Positions 1-12,673 of a stretch of 64,000 nucleotides of DNA are shown here, piece by piece. The stretch comes from Pyrenochaeta sp. MPI-SDFR-AT-0127 (taxonomy: Eukaryota; Ascomycota; Dothideomycetes; Pleosporales; Cucurbitariaceae). The position numbers and the translations under genes are program-made. The notes under the pieces were generated by a model. That model had not been told where the DNA came from. It was given only the letters and a program-made list of their open reading frames with translations, and did not search any database. Positions within the stretch are counted from its first letter, which is position 1; each line of letters begins with the position of its first letter. The DNA is taken from contig JAGTJM010000034.1 in the NCBI GenBank assembly GCA_020747015.1, positions 62,001 through 126,000 of the forward strand, in the 5' to 3' direction.

Positions 1-1996
1 AGTCAGAAGCTTGTCGGATCCGACGTGTACCAAAGTCACCGGCTTGTGTGGCTTAATTTTCCGACTATGCTACAATTCCCTCTCCTTGGCTGGTTTCATT
101 AATTTTTCCTAAAGTTATAGTGGTTGTGGGCAGGCTTTCGTCTGAAATGCTGAAGCTGTTCCGGAATACAGTTGAATTGCTGTGGTGCGGGGCAGGCCGC
201 AGGCAAGTCAACGGGTACCGTACCAGTATTTGTTGATGCTCGGTGTTATTGTTCAATTGCTGCATGAACCTTCAGCTCAGCGCATAAGAGCCACAGTTGA
301 TTCTCGTCCTCACATCACTGCGTCCAATTACAATTAGGCCAAGCCCATTAGCACGACTGCTCGTAAGGCGTTTTGGTCTGCTCATCGCACCTCGCCATGT
401 CATTTGGAGCCGATGCACATTTTCCAAACGGTCATATTTACAACACATTCAATACTCCATCAACCAATTGCAGTCGCTTTGTACGATATAAGTTTCGCGT
501 CATTTCAGTGAAATCCACTGTTCAGAATTGACAACGGCCGGGTCCACAGCAATTGCACTCCGCACTATCGCAGCAAAATTGTGGAATCACAATATGCTCG
601 TTCTCGTGGTTGGGTTGCATGTGAGGTGTAGAAAGCAGTGATGAGAAGTGTGGCCTTTCAGGCTTGCGAATTGGTGAAGCAACCTCATTGGGTACTATGC
701 TAGCTGTCATGGCCAGTTTGATTTTATCGCGTCGATCATTGAATGATCGGAAGACATTTTCCCCTTGTACATATTTGCAACGTATTGGCTTCGAACACCA
801 GCATTACGTTTCCTACCCAATGATATCAATTACACACTACAAATGAAAGACGTAACAAGGATAAAACATGTGAACTCTGACATAGAACCTGATTGAAGGA
901 TGCATGAAGGTTTGGCTCTCGTGGTGTGGGACAGTCGCGAAGAAGAAGATGCTTGTAAGCCCTTCAAAGCTATTCCCTTGGAATTACACCATTACTTTTG
1001 CGATTGTGGCGCGAAGACGAAACCATGATAACCACTGTGTGGGGTTTTCGACCTGTAAGCAGCCGAACTCTCGGACGGTATGCGAGAGAGATGATATCAT
1101 CAACCGAGTTGGAGCACGATGTCGATGTCGAACACTTCGACAGACGACATCCCTTTCGCTGACTCTCGAGCAACCGTTTAGACTGCAATTTGTAATTCTA
1201 ATGCATTCATTCCTGACAGAGATCTGTCGAAATAGTAGCGGGCGCGAACGTTGAATCACGGAGAGACGCAATGAGCCGGTGAATGTCGAGCCCTGATCCA
1301 GAGCCCTCTACGTACCGACTGGGCCTGCTCAGTCCTCTGTTGCAACAAACGCCTGAAAAACGAGCCATAGGACTTCCTATGCCGACAGTGCTTGTGTCTC
1401 CCCACTGTCGGCAAACTTTCCATCTTACCCCACCCGCGTCATAGCTTCCGCACTCATACCAGCGCACTTATCCCGTCTTACCCAAGCCAGTAAGCCGATG
1501 CAAGTTGTTTCCGCACCTGCGCCTCAACACCACTGTCTCCGTCATCAAGTCCTTGTTATGCTGCACATTGTCTCGCTTGTAATGCTTGCCAATATGTCTT
1601 GACTCGCTGGAAGGAATTTCGGATATAGGGAATAACGAATGGTATCGTTTTGAGTGGGTCAAGTGGATCCATATCATCTGGTGTACGGGGAAAGTGACCT
1701 GAATCTGGGGAAGGGTGCAGAAGTATGGCTCGAGACGACTGCTGGCCTGAAAAGAAGAAAGGATATCGACAAGCGAAGAATGGTCCGAGGTTGTTGCAAT
1801 GCGACGTTGTATAAGATTTCGGTCTTCGCTCCGATGATCGTCACGATGACGAGGCTTGGTTCCTCTACCAGTGGATTAGGCTTGATATTGACTCTCTTCT
1901 AATACGAGGTTTTGTTTTGGCGTCTCCCAACCTTTCACATTATCCATATTCTCACAATCACAACTGGTCAAATAATTCACACCAGCGCCAGCAGTT
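1..1996. other. intergenic stretch, no gene supported
   Basis: Nearly 2 kb upstream of the sugar transporter. Every open frame here is short, lacks recognisable motifs and overlaps others on both strands, so I call no gene. Base composition is ordinary and there is no sign of RIP. The last few hundred bases presumably hold the transporter promoter, but I see no clear TATA or operator. Confidence 0.6.
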
Positions 1997-3727
1997 ATGA
2001 CGCGCAAGTACCTTGGAGGCTCCGGCGAAAGGCTGACTGTATGGATCTCGATTGCAGCGAGTACTGTTCTCATCTTCTACGGTTACGATTAAGGCGTCTT
2101 TGGAAATGTAATTATCTCTGAGAACTTTTTGCATACTTTCGGATACCCATCCGCGAATATGCAAGGAGTAATGACTTCGATCTACAACATCGGCTGCTTT
2201 ATCGGCGCAATGAGCACAATCTGGACAGGAGATATCCTTGGGCGCCCTCGCCAGATTCTACTTGGTTCTACAGTCATCGGAATAGGTGCGATCATCCAGA
2301 CGTGCAGTTGGACGGTTGCCAGTATGATGGTGGGACGTGTCGTAGCTGGGCTAGGAACTGGTATGAATACTGCAACAGCTGGCGTCTGGCAAGCCGAGAC
2401 GAGTAAGATGAACAGCAGAGGCAAGCTCGTCATCATTCAGATGGGTAAGTTGACATATAGACCATGGGAGAAAAAGGAACTAAAACACACATAGCCAATT
2501 GTATCACCGGCTTCAGTATCTCTAACTGGCTCACTCTTGGCTTCTCATTTGCACCGCGCGATGTTGCATGGCGCTTCCCATTGGCCTTTCAACTGTTTTT
2601 CACATTCTGTATATACGCCATGTGTCCGTTCTTACCAGATTCTCCACGTCTTCTCATCCGCAAAGGCAAACACGAAGAGGCGCTTGAAGTCCTCGCCGCC
2701 CTGGAAGGTCACGGAGCGACACCGGAATCACCAGCTGTTATTACCCAGTACAACATCATCAAAGACATTCTTGATCGCGAACATATGAATACTTATACTT
2801 GGTGGCAGCTTCTCAGCGGAAAGGGACCGAGCGGTGTTCTGCGACGCATGATCCTCGGAGCGTGGATGCAGGCCATGAACCAGATATCTGGTATCAACGT
2901 TACAAGCTACTATATGAGCTACATTTTCATCAACGCACTAGGCATCTCAGAGTTGTTAGCAAGAATCTTGGCTGCAGCTGGATCGGTGGATTATCTCATC
3001 TTCGCCTGCTTGGCATACTTTGTCATTGAGCGATATGGGCGACGCAAGGCGAGTTACATTTTACATTGAAGCGTTTAAACCTTTCAGCTAATGGTCAAAG
3101 GTTATGATGGTGTCGGCTGCCGCATGTTCTATCTGCTGGATTGCCATTGCGGTCTCACAAGGAGAGACTGAGAAGGGCGGCGACTCGTATAAACTCGGTA
3201 TCGTCGCTGTGTCATTCTTTTTCATCTTCTTCGCCAGCTTCGGCATGGGCGTACTTGGCGTACCGTGGCTATATCCTACTGAGTGCGTAATCTTCAAAAT
3301 CAAATTTACATACCGTGACTGACTTGTGCGTAGAATCAACGCTCTCGAAATGCGAACCAAAGGCGCCTCCCTCGCCATGAGCACGAATTGGATCTGCAAT
3401 TACGCTGTGGTTCAAGCCACGCTTCCTGGAATCGAGAAGCTTGGCTACAAGTTTTGGATCATCTGGGCAGTCATCTGTTTCGCGTTCATCCCTATCACCT
3501 ACTTTTTCTATCCTGAGACGGCAAACCGCACGCTCGAAGATATTGATAGGTTTTTCAGCACGAAACCTGGCATCTTCATCCATAGAAACAAGCTGGCAGT
3601 GCAGCTGCATCGACCAGCTGAGTTTATCGAGGCTGATGCAAGGATCGCTGCAGGCGAAGAGCTTAAGTTCGAGGAGGGCAGGAAAAGTATCAGTACGGAG
3701 CATGTTGAAACAAAGGAGACAGTGTGA
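1997..3727 (+). pseudogene. MFS sugar transporter with in-frame stop (probable pseudogene or null allele)
   Basis: This encodes a 12-helix sugar:H+ symporter-type MFS protein of the plasma membrane, about 525 codons, the usual family length. Inferred exons are 1997-2444, 2495-3048, 3101-3282 and 3334-3727. Family motifs are GRVVAGLGTG (about residues 113-122), PDSPRLL (197-203), QISGIN (279-284), RYGRRK (329-334) and a C-terminal PETANRTLEDID. The conserved FYGYDQGVFG motif near residue 32 reads FYGYD-stop-GVFG: TAA at 2090-2092 replaces the expected CAA. The frame continues correctly after it, so this is a point nonsense change and not a missed intron. Intron 2 seems to start with GC (AAG|GCGAGT, 3049) in place of GT. 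An internal ATG at 2129 could initiate a protein lacking the first helix. Family assignment is secure; loss of function is inferred. Confidence 0.85.
2090..2092 (+). other. premature TAA inside the transporter
   Basis: The codon falls where fungal sugar transporters carry the Q of the helix-1 motif GYDQGVFG. CAA to TAA is a CpA to TpA change, the context RIP prefers, but nearby sequence is not RIP-like. A sequencing or assembly error cannot be excluded from one sequence. Confidence 0.8.
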
Positions 3728-3790
3728 AGTATCCGAATTATTCGGATCACAATAAGATAGGCCCTATCAAATAGAGGTATTGAGTTGAAA

Positions 3791-4838
3791 CTACGGTTCA
3801 TTTTGGTAACCTTCGATGAAGTTGACAGTGAGCCTGTTCCTGGTTTCCTTCAACAATGTTTCGCGACCGATCTCCTGCAGCCTTGACACATCTTGTCGGC
3901 AATCTGCCCAAAGTTAGTATTCAATACATTAAATTTTCGTTAAATGCTACTTTACCCAAGTAGAGTCCCCGAAGCTCTTTGCCTCTGCCCGATGCCAGAT
4001 ACGCGGATGTTTGTCCACACAGCGACGGTGGGTCCTTGAACAAAGACATATAGAATTCCTCATCCTTGATATCTCCATATTTCTCCTTTATATCAGCCGC
4101 CGACCCAGCTGAGACAAGATCTTGTCAGCATTTGCCCTATCCACTTCCAGTATAAGAGTACTTACATCCTCCCATAGCTGTGAGCACACCGCCTGGGTGC
4201 AGCGCATACATATGAATAGCGGGATCTAAGCCATCGAGTTGCATTTCTTCCTGTAGCGTATGGGTTGCGCGGATCAGGGCTGCCTTCGAGGTCACATACC
4301 CAAGCGTCATGGGCATGTCGATTGTGCCAGAGCGAGAGGCAATATTGATGATGCAACCGCTGCCATGATCGCGCATACGCGGCAAAGCTTCGTGCATAAG
4401 CATCATAGGTGCTTTGAAGTTGACTTCGATCTGCCGCCAGAAGGAATCGAATGTTGACATCAGGTAGGGTCGCTGATCGAGGATGCCAGCGTTGTTGACA
4501 AGGATGTCGATGGGTCCTAGTTGTTTTTCTACCTGGTCAAAGACTTCCTTCACTTTTGCTGCATCAGTGACATCGCACGCGAAAGTCTCGACCTTAACAC
4601 CAAGTTCAAGACAGGTCTTCTTCGTAGTCTCCAAATTTTCAACTTTCAAATCTAGAATTGCTATATTGGCACCCGACTTTGCTAGCGACTCGGATATCGC
4701 AGCACCAATGCCTCTTCCAGCTCCTGTGATAATAGCTACTTTGTTCGCATTAGCTCCCTTGAGCGTCTCTGGCAATATGACATTGTAGGGTGCGTGCTGA
4801 AGCTCGATCGTGCTGATACCGTATTGTGCTGGATCCAT
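3791..4838 (-). CDS. short-chain dehydrogenase/reductase (classical SDR)
   Basis: An NAD(P)-dependent oxidoreductase of the classical SDR family; substrate unknown. Inferred exons on the minus strand are 4838-4166, 4108-3956 and 3903-3791, giving 312 residues. The Rossmann motif TGAGRGIG lies at residues 38-45, NNAG at 115-118, the structural Asn at about 140, the catalytic Ser in IASRSG at about 168-170, and Tyr181 and Lys185 in YVTSK. The C-terminal LYLDCRQDVSRL resembles the usual GLYLDVRQD ending and supports both splice joins. The roughly 30-residue leader before the Rossmann fold is not a secretion signal, so the enzyme is probably cytosolic. Its 3' end lies 63 bp from the transporter's 3' end (convergent). 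The upstream 1.3 kb is shared with the divergent carboxylesterase. Confidence 0.9.
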
Positions 4839-6179
4839 TATTGCGGGTGATATTCGTCTAGATTTACTTTGATGCTCCTTTTAAATCATTCACGTTTCTT
4901 GTGCTGAGCATTGCCGGACGAATCTTTGTACGTGCAATGGATGCGGGGTGAGTTGGGGTAGCAGCCCCACATGAACTCGTGTGTGGGGAAGAAACTACCT
5001 CCATTTCTCTATAGTCGCGTCCAAAGCAGAACGGTAGTGTGGAAGGGCCGAGACACAAGTACGCCGTTTTTCATACACCTCACATGTTGACGACGATGGT
5101 GCAAAGACTTTGCGAGCGTCGGGGAACCAAAGTTGACCAACCAGTTAATGATGGTCGTTTAATTATTATGCTTGTCAAAGTCAACCAGCCTGACTCTGCA
5201 GAATGGACCATAATTTGTCCAAAGATAGCTTACATATTGCCCAAAGACACCGTGGCGCAGATCTTCATACTCAGTCATTAACTGCAACAATAGCCCCCGA
5301 ACCAGACGCAGTGTTTAAGCTATTGAATGACCTCGCTAGCCTGTGTTGCATTCCAGAAGCATTCTTTGTAACAACAACTGTACCTATCTGTGGGAAGGAA
5401 TACGGATAGAGAGAAGCTATCATGGGATGGGAGATGGCAGGTAAGAAAGATAGCTATCATGGAATACCGGAGCTGACAGCTAATCATACCCTAAAAAACG
5501 AATCCGCAGTAACATTATTTACGGACAACTGAGCGGATGCGAAGCTTTGTCATCTCTCGCACAGTTGCTGAAATGACCTCGATCGTACGCAAATCAGCCT
5601 TGAGCGTGCGACGGCTTCCAGGAGCAGTACGTACACGGTAATTACATCTGCATGCGATTACATGGGTGACCAGATATTACCGAACAGGCCGACGTTTGTC
5701 CGTGCACACCAGGGCACATTCTGCCTCGGGCCGGCGTCGGCACCGTCTATGGTCATAGAGGACAAGAACAAAACGTCTATACTTGTACACTTCGCAGTCC
5801 TAGACGAACTGTGTTAGAGCCGCCCAATTTTCAATCTAAGGATGTGACAGCACGACCATGGTTGTCGCTGTCGCGACAACGTCGTTGATGAGCGATCTTG
5901 ATGAGGCATCATCGCAAGGGTCGTAATTAAGATTTTGGCCATAACGAGATCCACTCCATTCGCGGGGCCCCGGTATTGATAGACAGTGCTAACCAAATAG
6001 CGACCATTCCGACGATCCTTGGGGAATAGGATTAATCCAGCCAATGAGCAATGTTTATCGCATGATGCTAAGCTTTGCGTATAAGTGTATCTGTTTTACA
6101 GACTTCCAATTGAATATATCAATAGATGCATTCAAAGTCTCAGTTAGCTATGGGCATTCGACTCACATATTGACTTATC
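4839..6179. other. divergent promoter region between SDR and carboxylesterase
   Basis: A stretch of 1.34 kb with no convincing coding frame, between two genes transcribed away from each other. A CCAAT box at 6041-6045, about 140 bp upstream of the esterase ATG, is a plausible HAP-complex site. Nothing else stands out. Confidence 0.5.
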
Positions 6180-7813
6180 ATGGCAGCTTTGAAGATTTTC
6201 AAATTCGCCTCTCTCTTCCTCCTGCAATTGGTTCACGGCCATCCTACGGGATCAGAGCATGATGACCTGCTGGTGCATACAAATCTTTTCGCTGTAAAAG
6301 GCATATCTTGGCCGAATTCTACTGATGTCCGTTTTTTCGGTGGAATTCCCTATGCTGAGCCTCCAGTAGGCACGGCACGTTTTCGACCACCGATCACCAA
6401 GCGCCCAACGAACCAAACAATCGATGCATCGTGGTTTGGGCCATCATGTATCCAGTATAGCAACGGCCAGAAGACGGTATACTCAGAGTATCTTAAGGGC
6501 TTCCTTCTTACGCCGGGCCAGGAACAAAGCGAAGATTGTTTAACTTTGAATATATGGGCTCCCAGAGGAAAGGCAGTATCCGAATCATTGCCGGTTATGA
6601 TCTGGATTCACGGCGGTGGATTCACATCAGGTGGAAGTGCGAGCCCATACAAGTACGGAGATCGACTTGCGAAGGATCAAAATGTTGTTGTAGTTGCTTT
6701 AAAGTAAAACTATGAAACCCCTATTGGAGGAATTATGCTAATGTCACTAGCTATCGGCTTAACATCTTCGGATACCCAAACGCCGCTTCCCTCGATGGAA
6801 CCCATATGAATCCTGGTTTGCTTGATCATCGTAAAGCAGTTGAATGGGTTTATAATCACATCCGTGCATTTGGTGGAAATCCAGACCGCATGATCTTGTT
6901 CGGACAATCAGCTGGGTACTAAAGTCTCTACCTTACCTGGAGATCTTTGCTAATCATGGCAGTGGAATGGCTGTTGACAAATATGCCTATGCGTACCCTG
7001 ATGATCCCATTGTGAAAGGGTTCATTGCTCAATCCGGTACAGCCTCGGGCGGAAGTTCTGGCGACGCCACCAATTCGAACTTTACCTACGTTGCCTCTCA
7101 AGTTGGCTGCTCATCGTCCGACAAAGATGAAGAGTTTTCATGCATGCAAAAGGCGGACGCAAAGGCTATCATTGAAGTGTACAACAAGTACAATGCATCT
7201 GCGAATGGCGGAAAATCGCTGTCATTCCAACCATCACCGGACGACATTACAAGCTTTTCAAATTATACCGATCGTCAGATTCGTGGTCGTTTCGCAAGAC
7301 TCCCGACTATCTTGTCACAAGTTGACAATGAAGGTGCTTCGCTTGTTGCTTTCAATCCAGCTGGGCCGAATCAATCAGCCGTAGATGCATTTACGCGCAA
7401 CATTGCCACATGTCCTGGTGCAAAAGGAGCCCTGTAGGTCAATCACACAGCTTTTGCGTTTCGGAACTAATTTGACTGCTAGTGCCCGAAAGAACTTCGG
7501 CGTTCCCATTTGGCGCGCCCGCTATTTCGGAGAATGGCCTAATCTCAATCCGTTCACGTGGCTTCATGCCTACCATTCATCCGATATCCCGATGGTGTTT
7601 GGCACTTCCGACTTACTCGGGCCTAACACCGCGGCCGAAGTTCAGACAGTCCAGTACATCCAAAGCGCATGGGCGGCATTCGCGAGAGACCCAGAGAATG
7701 GTCTGACGTGGCCAACTTATGATGCAGGTGCTGACACGCTGGTTAAGCTGGGATTTGGAAACAGTACTGAAGCTGTTTTGGGGCCGGGGAATGAATTTGA
7801 TGCGCTGTGCTAG
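6180..7813 (+). CDS. secreted type-B carboxylesterase/lipase
   Basis: An alpha/beta-hydrolase of the fungal type-B carboxylesterase family, hydrolysing carboxylic esters outside the cell; exact substrate unknown. Inferred exons are 6180-6703, 6751-6915, 6963-7433 and 7483-7813, giving 496 residues. A hydrophobic signal peptide covers about residues 1-20. The family signature EDCLTLNIWAP and oxyanion-hole HGGGF precede the nucleophile elbow GQSAG (Ser228). The acidic residue is Glu353 in VDNEG and the histidine is His418 in AYHSSDIP, so the triad is complete. Intron 2 has a weaker donor (GTACTA), but the join rebuilds GQSAGGMAVD exactly. It converges on the arabinofuranosidase gene, and both products are predicted to be secreted. 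Confidence 0.9.
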
Positions 7814-8263
7814 ATAAACACGCTTACTCTTACTGCAATTTGACTTATGATTTGCACATCTTGTCGCGCAAGTTTAAGGTCTACTCTGTACATCAAATCC
7901 CCGAACTATCATGTCTATGAACACCCAAATATAGTAAATAAAATCAGTGCTTCTTAATCATCGTGGCATATGAATAATAGTAGTGTTAGGCACACATGTG
8001 GCAAACATAGGGAGTATTCAAGAGATGGTAGATGAGATTAGCTTCTAAGACAAGATTTGACTACCGCATTCGAATTCCACAACAAAGTATTTTTCTGCCG
8101 CCCTTACGATAGGCTCTAACGGACAAGAGCTCACTAGTAATGAGTATATCGCAATGGGCAGACGAACAGGAGGTCGAGCGTAATTGAAGTCTTGTAGGCT
8201 AGCCAGGAGAAGGAATAAATGATTGTTAGCAGACCCATATTTGTGCAAAACTCATACAAAAGT
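7814..8263. other. 3'-to-3' intergenic region
   Basis: 450 bp between two convergent genes, containing AT-rich stretches compatible with polyadenylation signals for both. No gene or structured element is seen. Confidence 0.5.
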
Positions 8264-9784
8264 CTAAGCGAAGCTAGTGCCAATCACAAAGCTCACATCG
8301 TCGTTGAAAGAGCCTGTAGCATCAAATGTGTGGACGCCGCCATTGCTTGCCACGTAAGCCACGTTATTGTAATGGCGGAAGTAGCGGGTAGGATAGCCCC
8401 AAGCTCGAATCGAACTGCCCTGACCATTGAGGGCAGCCTGAGGGCAGAACGTAGCATCCTCACGGAACTGCTTGGAGCCATCGTTGGCGTTGACCAGAAG
8501 CTCGAAATTGGAATGCCTGATGTAGCTTCCTGCGGTGTCCTTGGACTCGAATGAGAAGCAGGCACTGTTTCCAAGACCGGTGCGAACTGTCCAACTGGCT
8601 TGTTGCTTGAGAGTGGTGCTACTGGATGAGGACACAACCTGGGTGTTGACGGTAGAGCCGGTGTGCGCGAGGTATCGTGTTGTGAAGCCGGACGTGGTGA
8701 CCCTCAGTGAAACCGAAGAACCAACGGAGAGCGCTGGGCCGCTAGTCAACGAGGTAGTAGCGTATTTGGCGGCTACGATGTTGGCCTGCACGGAGTTCTC
8801 GGTGGCGTCGGATGGATAGCCAGAGGTCATCACGCCCTCGTAAAAAGTGCCCTGGGCACCGTTGCTGTTGTCGCCTCCAATGCCGAGAATGATAGCGCCC
8901 TCTTTGCTCATCGGATTGTAGCCACTCACGGTTGGGCGTGCACCGTTGTAGTATGTCGACAGCGAGCCAGATGCAGCATTGGCGCCGCGAATCGCCCACA
9001 GATTTGGGCCTCCCTTGACAATTGTTGTGAGGAATCGGGAAGAGACAGACGGGTTAGCAGGGTTGTTTTTGGGGTCTTGACCAGAGAATAGACCATTCTC
9101 CAGATCGGCCATGATCCACGGGCCGCTACCAGATCCACTGCCCCAGATGGTGTTGTCTCCAAAGTAGATGGCCTCCATATGGCCGTTGCCGGTATCGAGA
9201 TTATTGGTCTCGGCATTGCCGTAGTCGAAGCAGCAGGCCCCGTTGTAGTGAGTTCCGTCCAAAACTGCGTACATGCCCTCTGCCGCGTCGCCTACGGCTG
9301 TACCGCTTGCGACGTTGTTGCGGTATCCGGTTCCTGGCGAGACGAACACACCGTATGCTTTCTGGCCATTCAGTGTAACTGGTGCTCCAATACTACTGGC
9401 CAGGTTGTCGTACCCATTAGCTTCTGGGCCGTTAAAGCCACCAGGCGGCGCCTGGGTGAGGTGGTTACCACGGCCGGACTGATCGTAAATGATAGTGATG
9501 AGACATGTTGTATTGGCGCAAAAAGCATCTTGAGCGGCGGCATTGGCGACACCGCCAGCGGTCAACGGTGTGATATTAGTCGTGGCACCGTCAGAACCGC
9601 GTTTGACCTGGTAGAGTGAGCCACTGAAGGCATTGTATAGAGCACGCGTGGTGCTGTGGGCGGCGATACAGGGCGTGCCACCAGAGGAGTAGATGTCACA
9701 GGGCCCAGCGGCGACGAGGGAGCCTGTGCCAATGAGGGCTAGAGAGAGTATGCAGGCACGTTGGAGGCTTGGTGGGGAGGACAT
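8264..9784 (-). CDS. abfB: GH54 alpha-L-arabinofuranosidase with CBM42
   Basis: A secreted exo-enzyme releasing arabinose from arabinoxylan and arabinan side chains. A single exon of 506 residues is predicted from the ATG at 9784. An in-frame ATG 18 codons upstream (9838) exists, but the 9784 start gives a clean signal peptide ending near VAAG. The GH54 domain starts at GPCDIYSSGGTPC. The expected nucleophile Glu is in DLENGLFSG (about 229) and the acid/base Asp is in GGDNSNG (about 305). An adjacent Cys pair in GACCFDYG matches the vicinal disulfide known in this family. The C-terminal 150 residues form the arabinose-binding CBM42, with repeated segments such as YIRHSNFELLV and YFRHYNNVAYV. 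Length matches characterised AbfB proteins. Identification is firm. Confidence 0.96.
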   Translation of the reverse strand: MSSPPSLQRACILSLALIGTGSLVAAGPCDIYSSGGTPCIAAHSTTRALYNAFSGSLYQVKRGSDGATTNITPLTAGGVANAAAQDAFCANTTCLITIIYDQSGRGNHLTQAPPGGFNGPEANGYDNLASSIGAPVTLNGQKAYGVFVSPGTGYRNNVASGTAVGDAAEGMYAVLDGTHYNGACCFDYGNAETNNLDTGNGHMEAIYFGDNTIWGSGSGSGPWIMADLENGLFSGQDPKNNPANPSVSSRFLTTIVKGGPNLWAIRGANAASGSLSTYYNGARPTVSGYNPMSKEGAIILGIGGDNSNGAQGTFYEGVMTSGYPSDATENSVQANIVAAKYATTSLTSGPALSVGSSVSLRVTTSGFTTRYLAHTGSTVNTQVVSSSSSTTLKQQASWTVRTGLGNSACFSFESKDTAGSYIRHSNFELLVNANDGSKQFREDATFCPQAALNGQGSSIRAWGYPTRYFRHYNNVAYVASNGGVHTFDATGSFNDDVSFVIGTSFA

Positions 9785-11589
9785 GTTTTGAATCCTATTG
9801 GTGCGGAAACTTTGGAACGGGCCGGGAACGTTCTGCACTAACCCACAAGTAGCAAGTACGTTGTGGAATTAAGCGTTTGGCTTGTTTTATTATGATCTTC
9901 GTCCAGTCTGTTAAGAGGTCCGTTATCTGGGAGAGTAATAGATCGCGTTACTGAAGGGATGAGGGTTTTGTGAAGCTGTTATTAAACATGTATATATACT
10001 AATATCACAAAGTCACTAGGACTCAACTCCGGGGTCTCGTATTCCGCCTCGGTGAAGCACCGATGTGAAGATTGCGGGGCTGACAAGGTCTTCATACTTC
10101 TACCGGGAGCAATGCCGTTTGTAACTCCTTACCCTCTACTCATGTGAACAAGCAAGTCTAAGACGCGGGTGTATCATGCGGGGTCGACTCGGCGGAACGC
10201 CCGAACCATAGAGGCAGCGGTACAAGCATCGCCGAGGAGTGCTTGTCAAGTCACGAACAAGTAGTCTAGTCTGAACTCTAGGCAAAATTGGGAATTGGGG
10301 TATAGTTAGACTTCGAAGCCGTGCTCCTGGCACCCATGCCATGTTCCACCAGTCACCTGCCATACTAGAGGCCGCCGAAAATTAAAGGACGAAGGCTGTC
10401 CCGACCATCCTCAGGTGATGGTTCCCCAGATTTCGCATGCTAGCCCTTGACACCAAAATGTTGATAGCGTGATGCTAGCCATGTCTATTTCTCCTAGTCT
10501 CCGATCGGAGTTTTCGACGAAGCAATCAAGGCTTGCAACACGAGTAAAAGTTTATTGCGTTATTTTTTGGTGTAGTATCAAGGACGCGTGGCCGGATGGC
10601 TTGTGTGGATGGATGAACAGACAGAGCAATGACCTTCCAGATTGGGATTCCAATATATAGCTGCGTCTTACACCATGCCAGTACAAGGTTCTTTAACATA
10701 AGACAGGTGCAAACTCAAAAGTAGCTGGCTCGCACTATTTCCTTATACAACTTAGAATATCTAATTATTAGTATGTGAATATATTTCAACCTGATTGACG
10801 CATCCTGCTTATAGGGAAATTACAAACCGAGAACTTATGCTGGCCAAAGAGCAACCGAAAGCTAATTAGCCACCGTTTTTTTTTTTGGAAAGCTGGCATA
10901 CGAGTATCTGCTATTGTAATCTAACCATGCCACTCATGTCTTCGAATCTATTCAAAGTGCCCCTCTTCCATCGTGATTGACACCCTCAACCGAGTTTGGC
11001 AGACGGAACCGGGCATTCTGCCCATGGATAAAATAGTTCTCGCGCCTAATGTATTACTCTCGTAAAGCTCCAACTAGTCTTTGAACTGCGACTACTATTC
11101 ATACTAGTATCGACGGTGAATATGTATCTGTATTTGCCAGTGGCATAAAAGTAGCCAAGAGTTAATATACCTGATATGACATGTGCAGTTGGTTTCTCAT
11201 CAACTTTGACGTTGTGGCAGACGAGACGTGTAAGGTACAATTCGCAGGAACGTTTACACACACTTGCATCTGGGCTGCTCTGATAATCCTTGCCAGCATG
11301 GTTTCATACCGACATTCAGCATGCCAACACGGGTTAGCATAATCCAAATACCGGGGAAGCACGAAAGGTGTCTGTACGGAGTCGAACGTAATTGGGAAAC
11401 AAGTTAACACCTGAAGTCTTTCTATATCTAGTGTACATACTCTTGCTACTATCGTACATTTCAGTCAAGACCGCCACTAATATTCAGGGATTCCACTACC
11501 CGGCTTGCTATTCCATTAAGCACATGCGTGTGCAAATACAATAAGACCTAAAAGGGGACGGTAATGTCACTCTTGTATTTTATGGAGGA
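9785..11589. other. intergenic, includes abfB promoter
   Basis: 1.8 kb between the abfB start and the 3' end of the mitochondrial RNA-binding gene, both on the minus strand. A TATA-like AT run (about 9988-10003) lies some 200 bp upstream of the abfB start. No coding frame shows recognisable motifs and no tRNA-like structure was found. Confidence 0.5.
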
Positions 11590-12673
11590 TTAAGTGGTCC
11601 TGGGTAAATCCTTAGACCATTTTCTCTGGACGAGCCGTTGACTGAACTTGTCTTCATACGTCTCTTGAGGAAGAAGACCCTTCTCTTGGAGCTCAACGAG
11701 CAAAGCCTTGTCCACCTTTCCAATCTGGTGAGCCCTCCAAGGAGAGGGGTTAGAGAGTTGGAGCCACGTCTTTCGTCCCTCAATCTGCGTGTCGTGGGTC
11801 TCTGCAACAGCGAGATCAGCACCCTGCTTCGTCTTGAAATCTATAAAGCACAACAGGCGAGGATTCGCCTTTTTGTCGCCATAAAACGGATGGAGGCCGC
11901 CTAAGGCCTCGATTCCGTACTTTCCAAAGTACTGATCGATGATATCCAGGACGACTTTGTTACGCCCACTAACATTCAGGTCTGCTGTGCCCCAGCCTGG
12001 CGTTTGAACGGACAGCATCATGCGACGACCCTCCACGAGAGGCATGGCAGCATCACGTGAACTAACCCCATCGTCGTAGAAGTGGCGCCTTGCGCTGTAT
12101 CCTTTGCTCACGTCGATCCGAGGGCCCCAAGTGAAGTCTTCCTTCATTGGCCTGGCAACAATACTCTTTGCCTGGAATTCTGACCCGTTGAGTTGCTGAA
12201 CAGCTTCGGCGGCCTGTTTTTCGCTTCCCAACTCCACAAAACACATGGCTTCGTTATGGAAAGTGAAGCGATCCATGCGGATCTGGATTCTCTTGCTATT
12301 GGAAGGTCAGTTTTAGGTCACATGACGCTAATATTCGGTGGCTAAACAGAGCTCATATATTGGAAACGTACACATCACAGCCTTTCTTTCGGAGTAACGC
12401 CTCTATATCTGACTTTACGGCCCGTCGCGGGAGAGCCAGAAGAGCGATGGACCGTTCATAAGCATTTGGAGATGCGGGAGAATCAGACACCCGAGTCTCA
12501 TGGCCCTGTGCAGAGGTTCCGACATTGTTTTGCCATACCCTTACACTGGAAGTAAACTGGCGCCGTGGAAATGCTGTCCGTGTTGATGCAAGTATGGAGC
12601 TAGAAATGCGTGCTGTTATGATGCCCCTGGCAAGAAGACATTGCGTTCGCGTGATCACTCTCGGCGCAGCCAT
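11590..12673 (-). CDS. probable mitochondrial RRM RNA-binding protein
   Basis: Inferred exons are 12673-12372 and 12295-11590, separated by a 76 bp intron (GTACGT...AATAG), giving 335 residues. The N-terminus is rich in Arg, Ser and Ala and lacks acidic residues (MAAPRVITRTQCLLARG, then RRQFTSS), typical of a mitochondrial targeting peptide. The join produces an RRM: an RNP2-like IALLALP strand about 75 residues in, then VKRIQIRMDRFTFHNEAMCFVELG with an RNP1-like strand and the AVQQLNG helix end. The C-terminal two thirds contain a second conserved block with no domain I can name. The role is presumably mitochondrial mRNA processing or translation, inferred from architecture only. Confidence 0.75.

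Noticed and set aside
904..1254. 116-codon frame at the window start
   Set aside because: No motif, no homologous feel, overlapped by equal-length antisense frames; likely chance.
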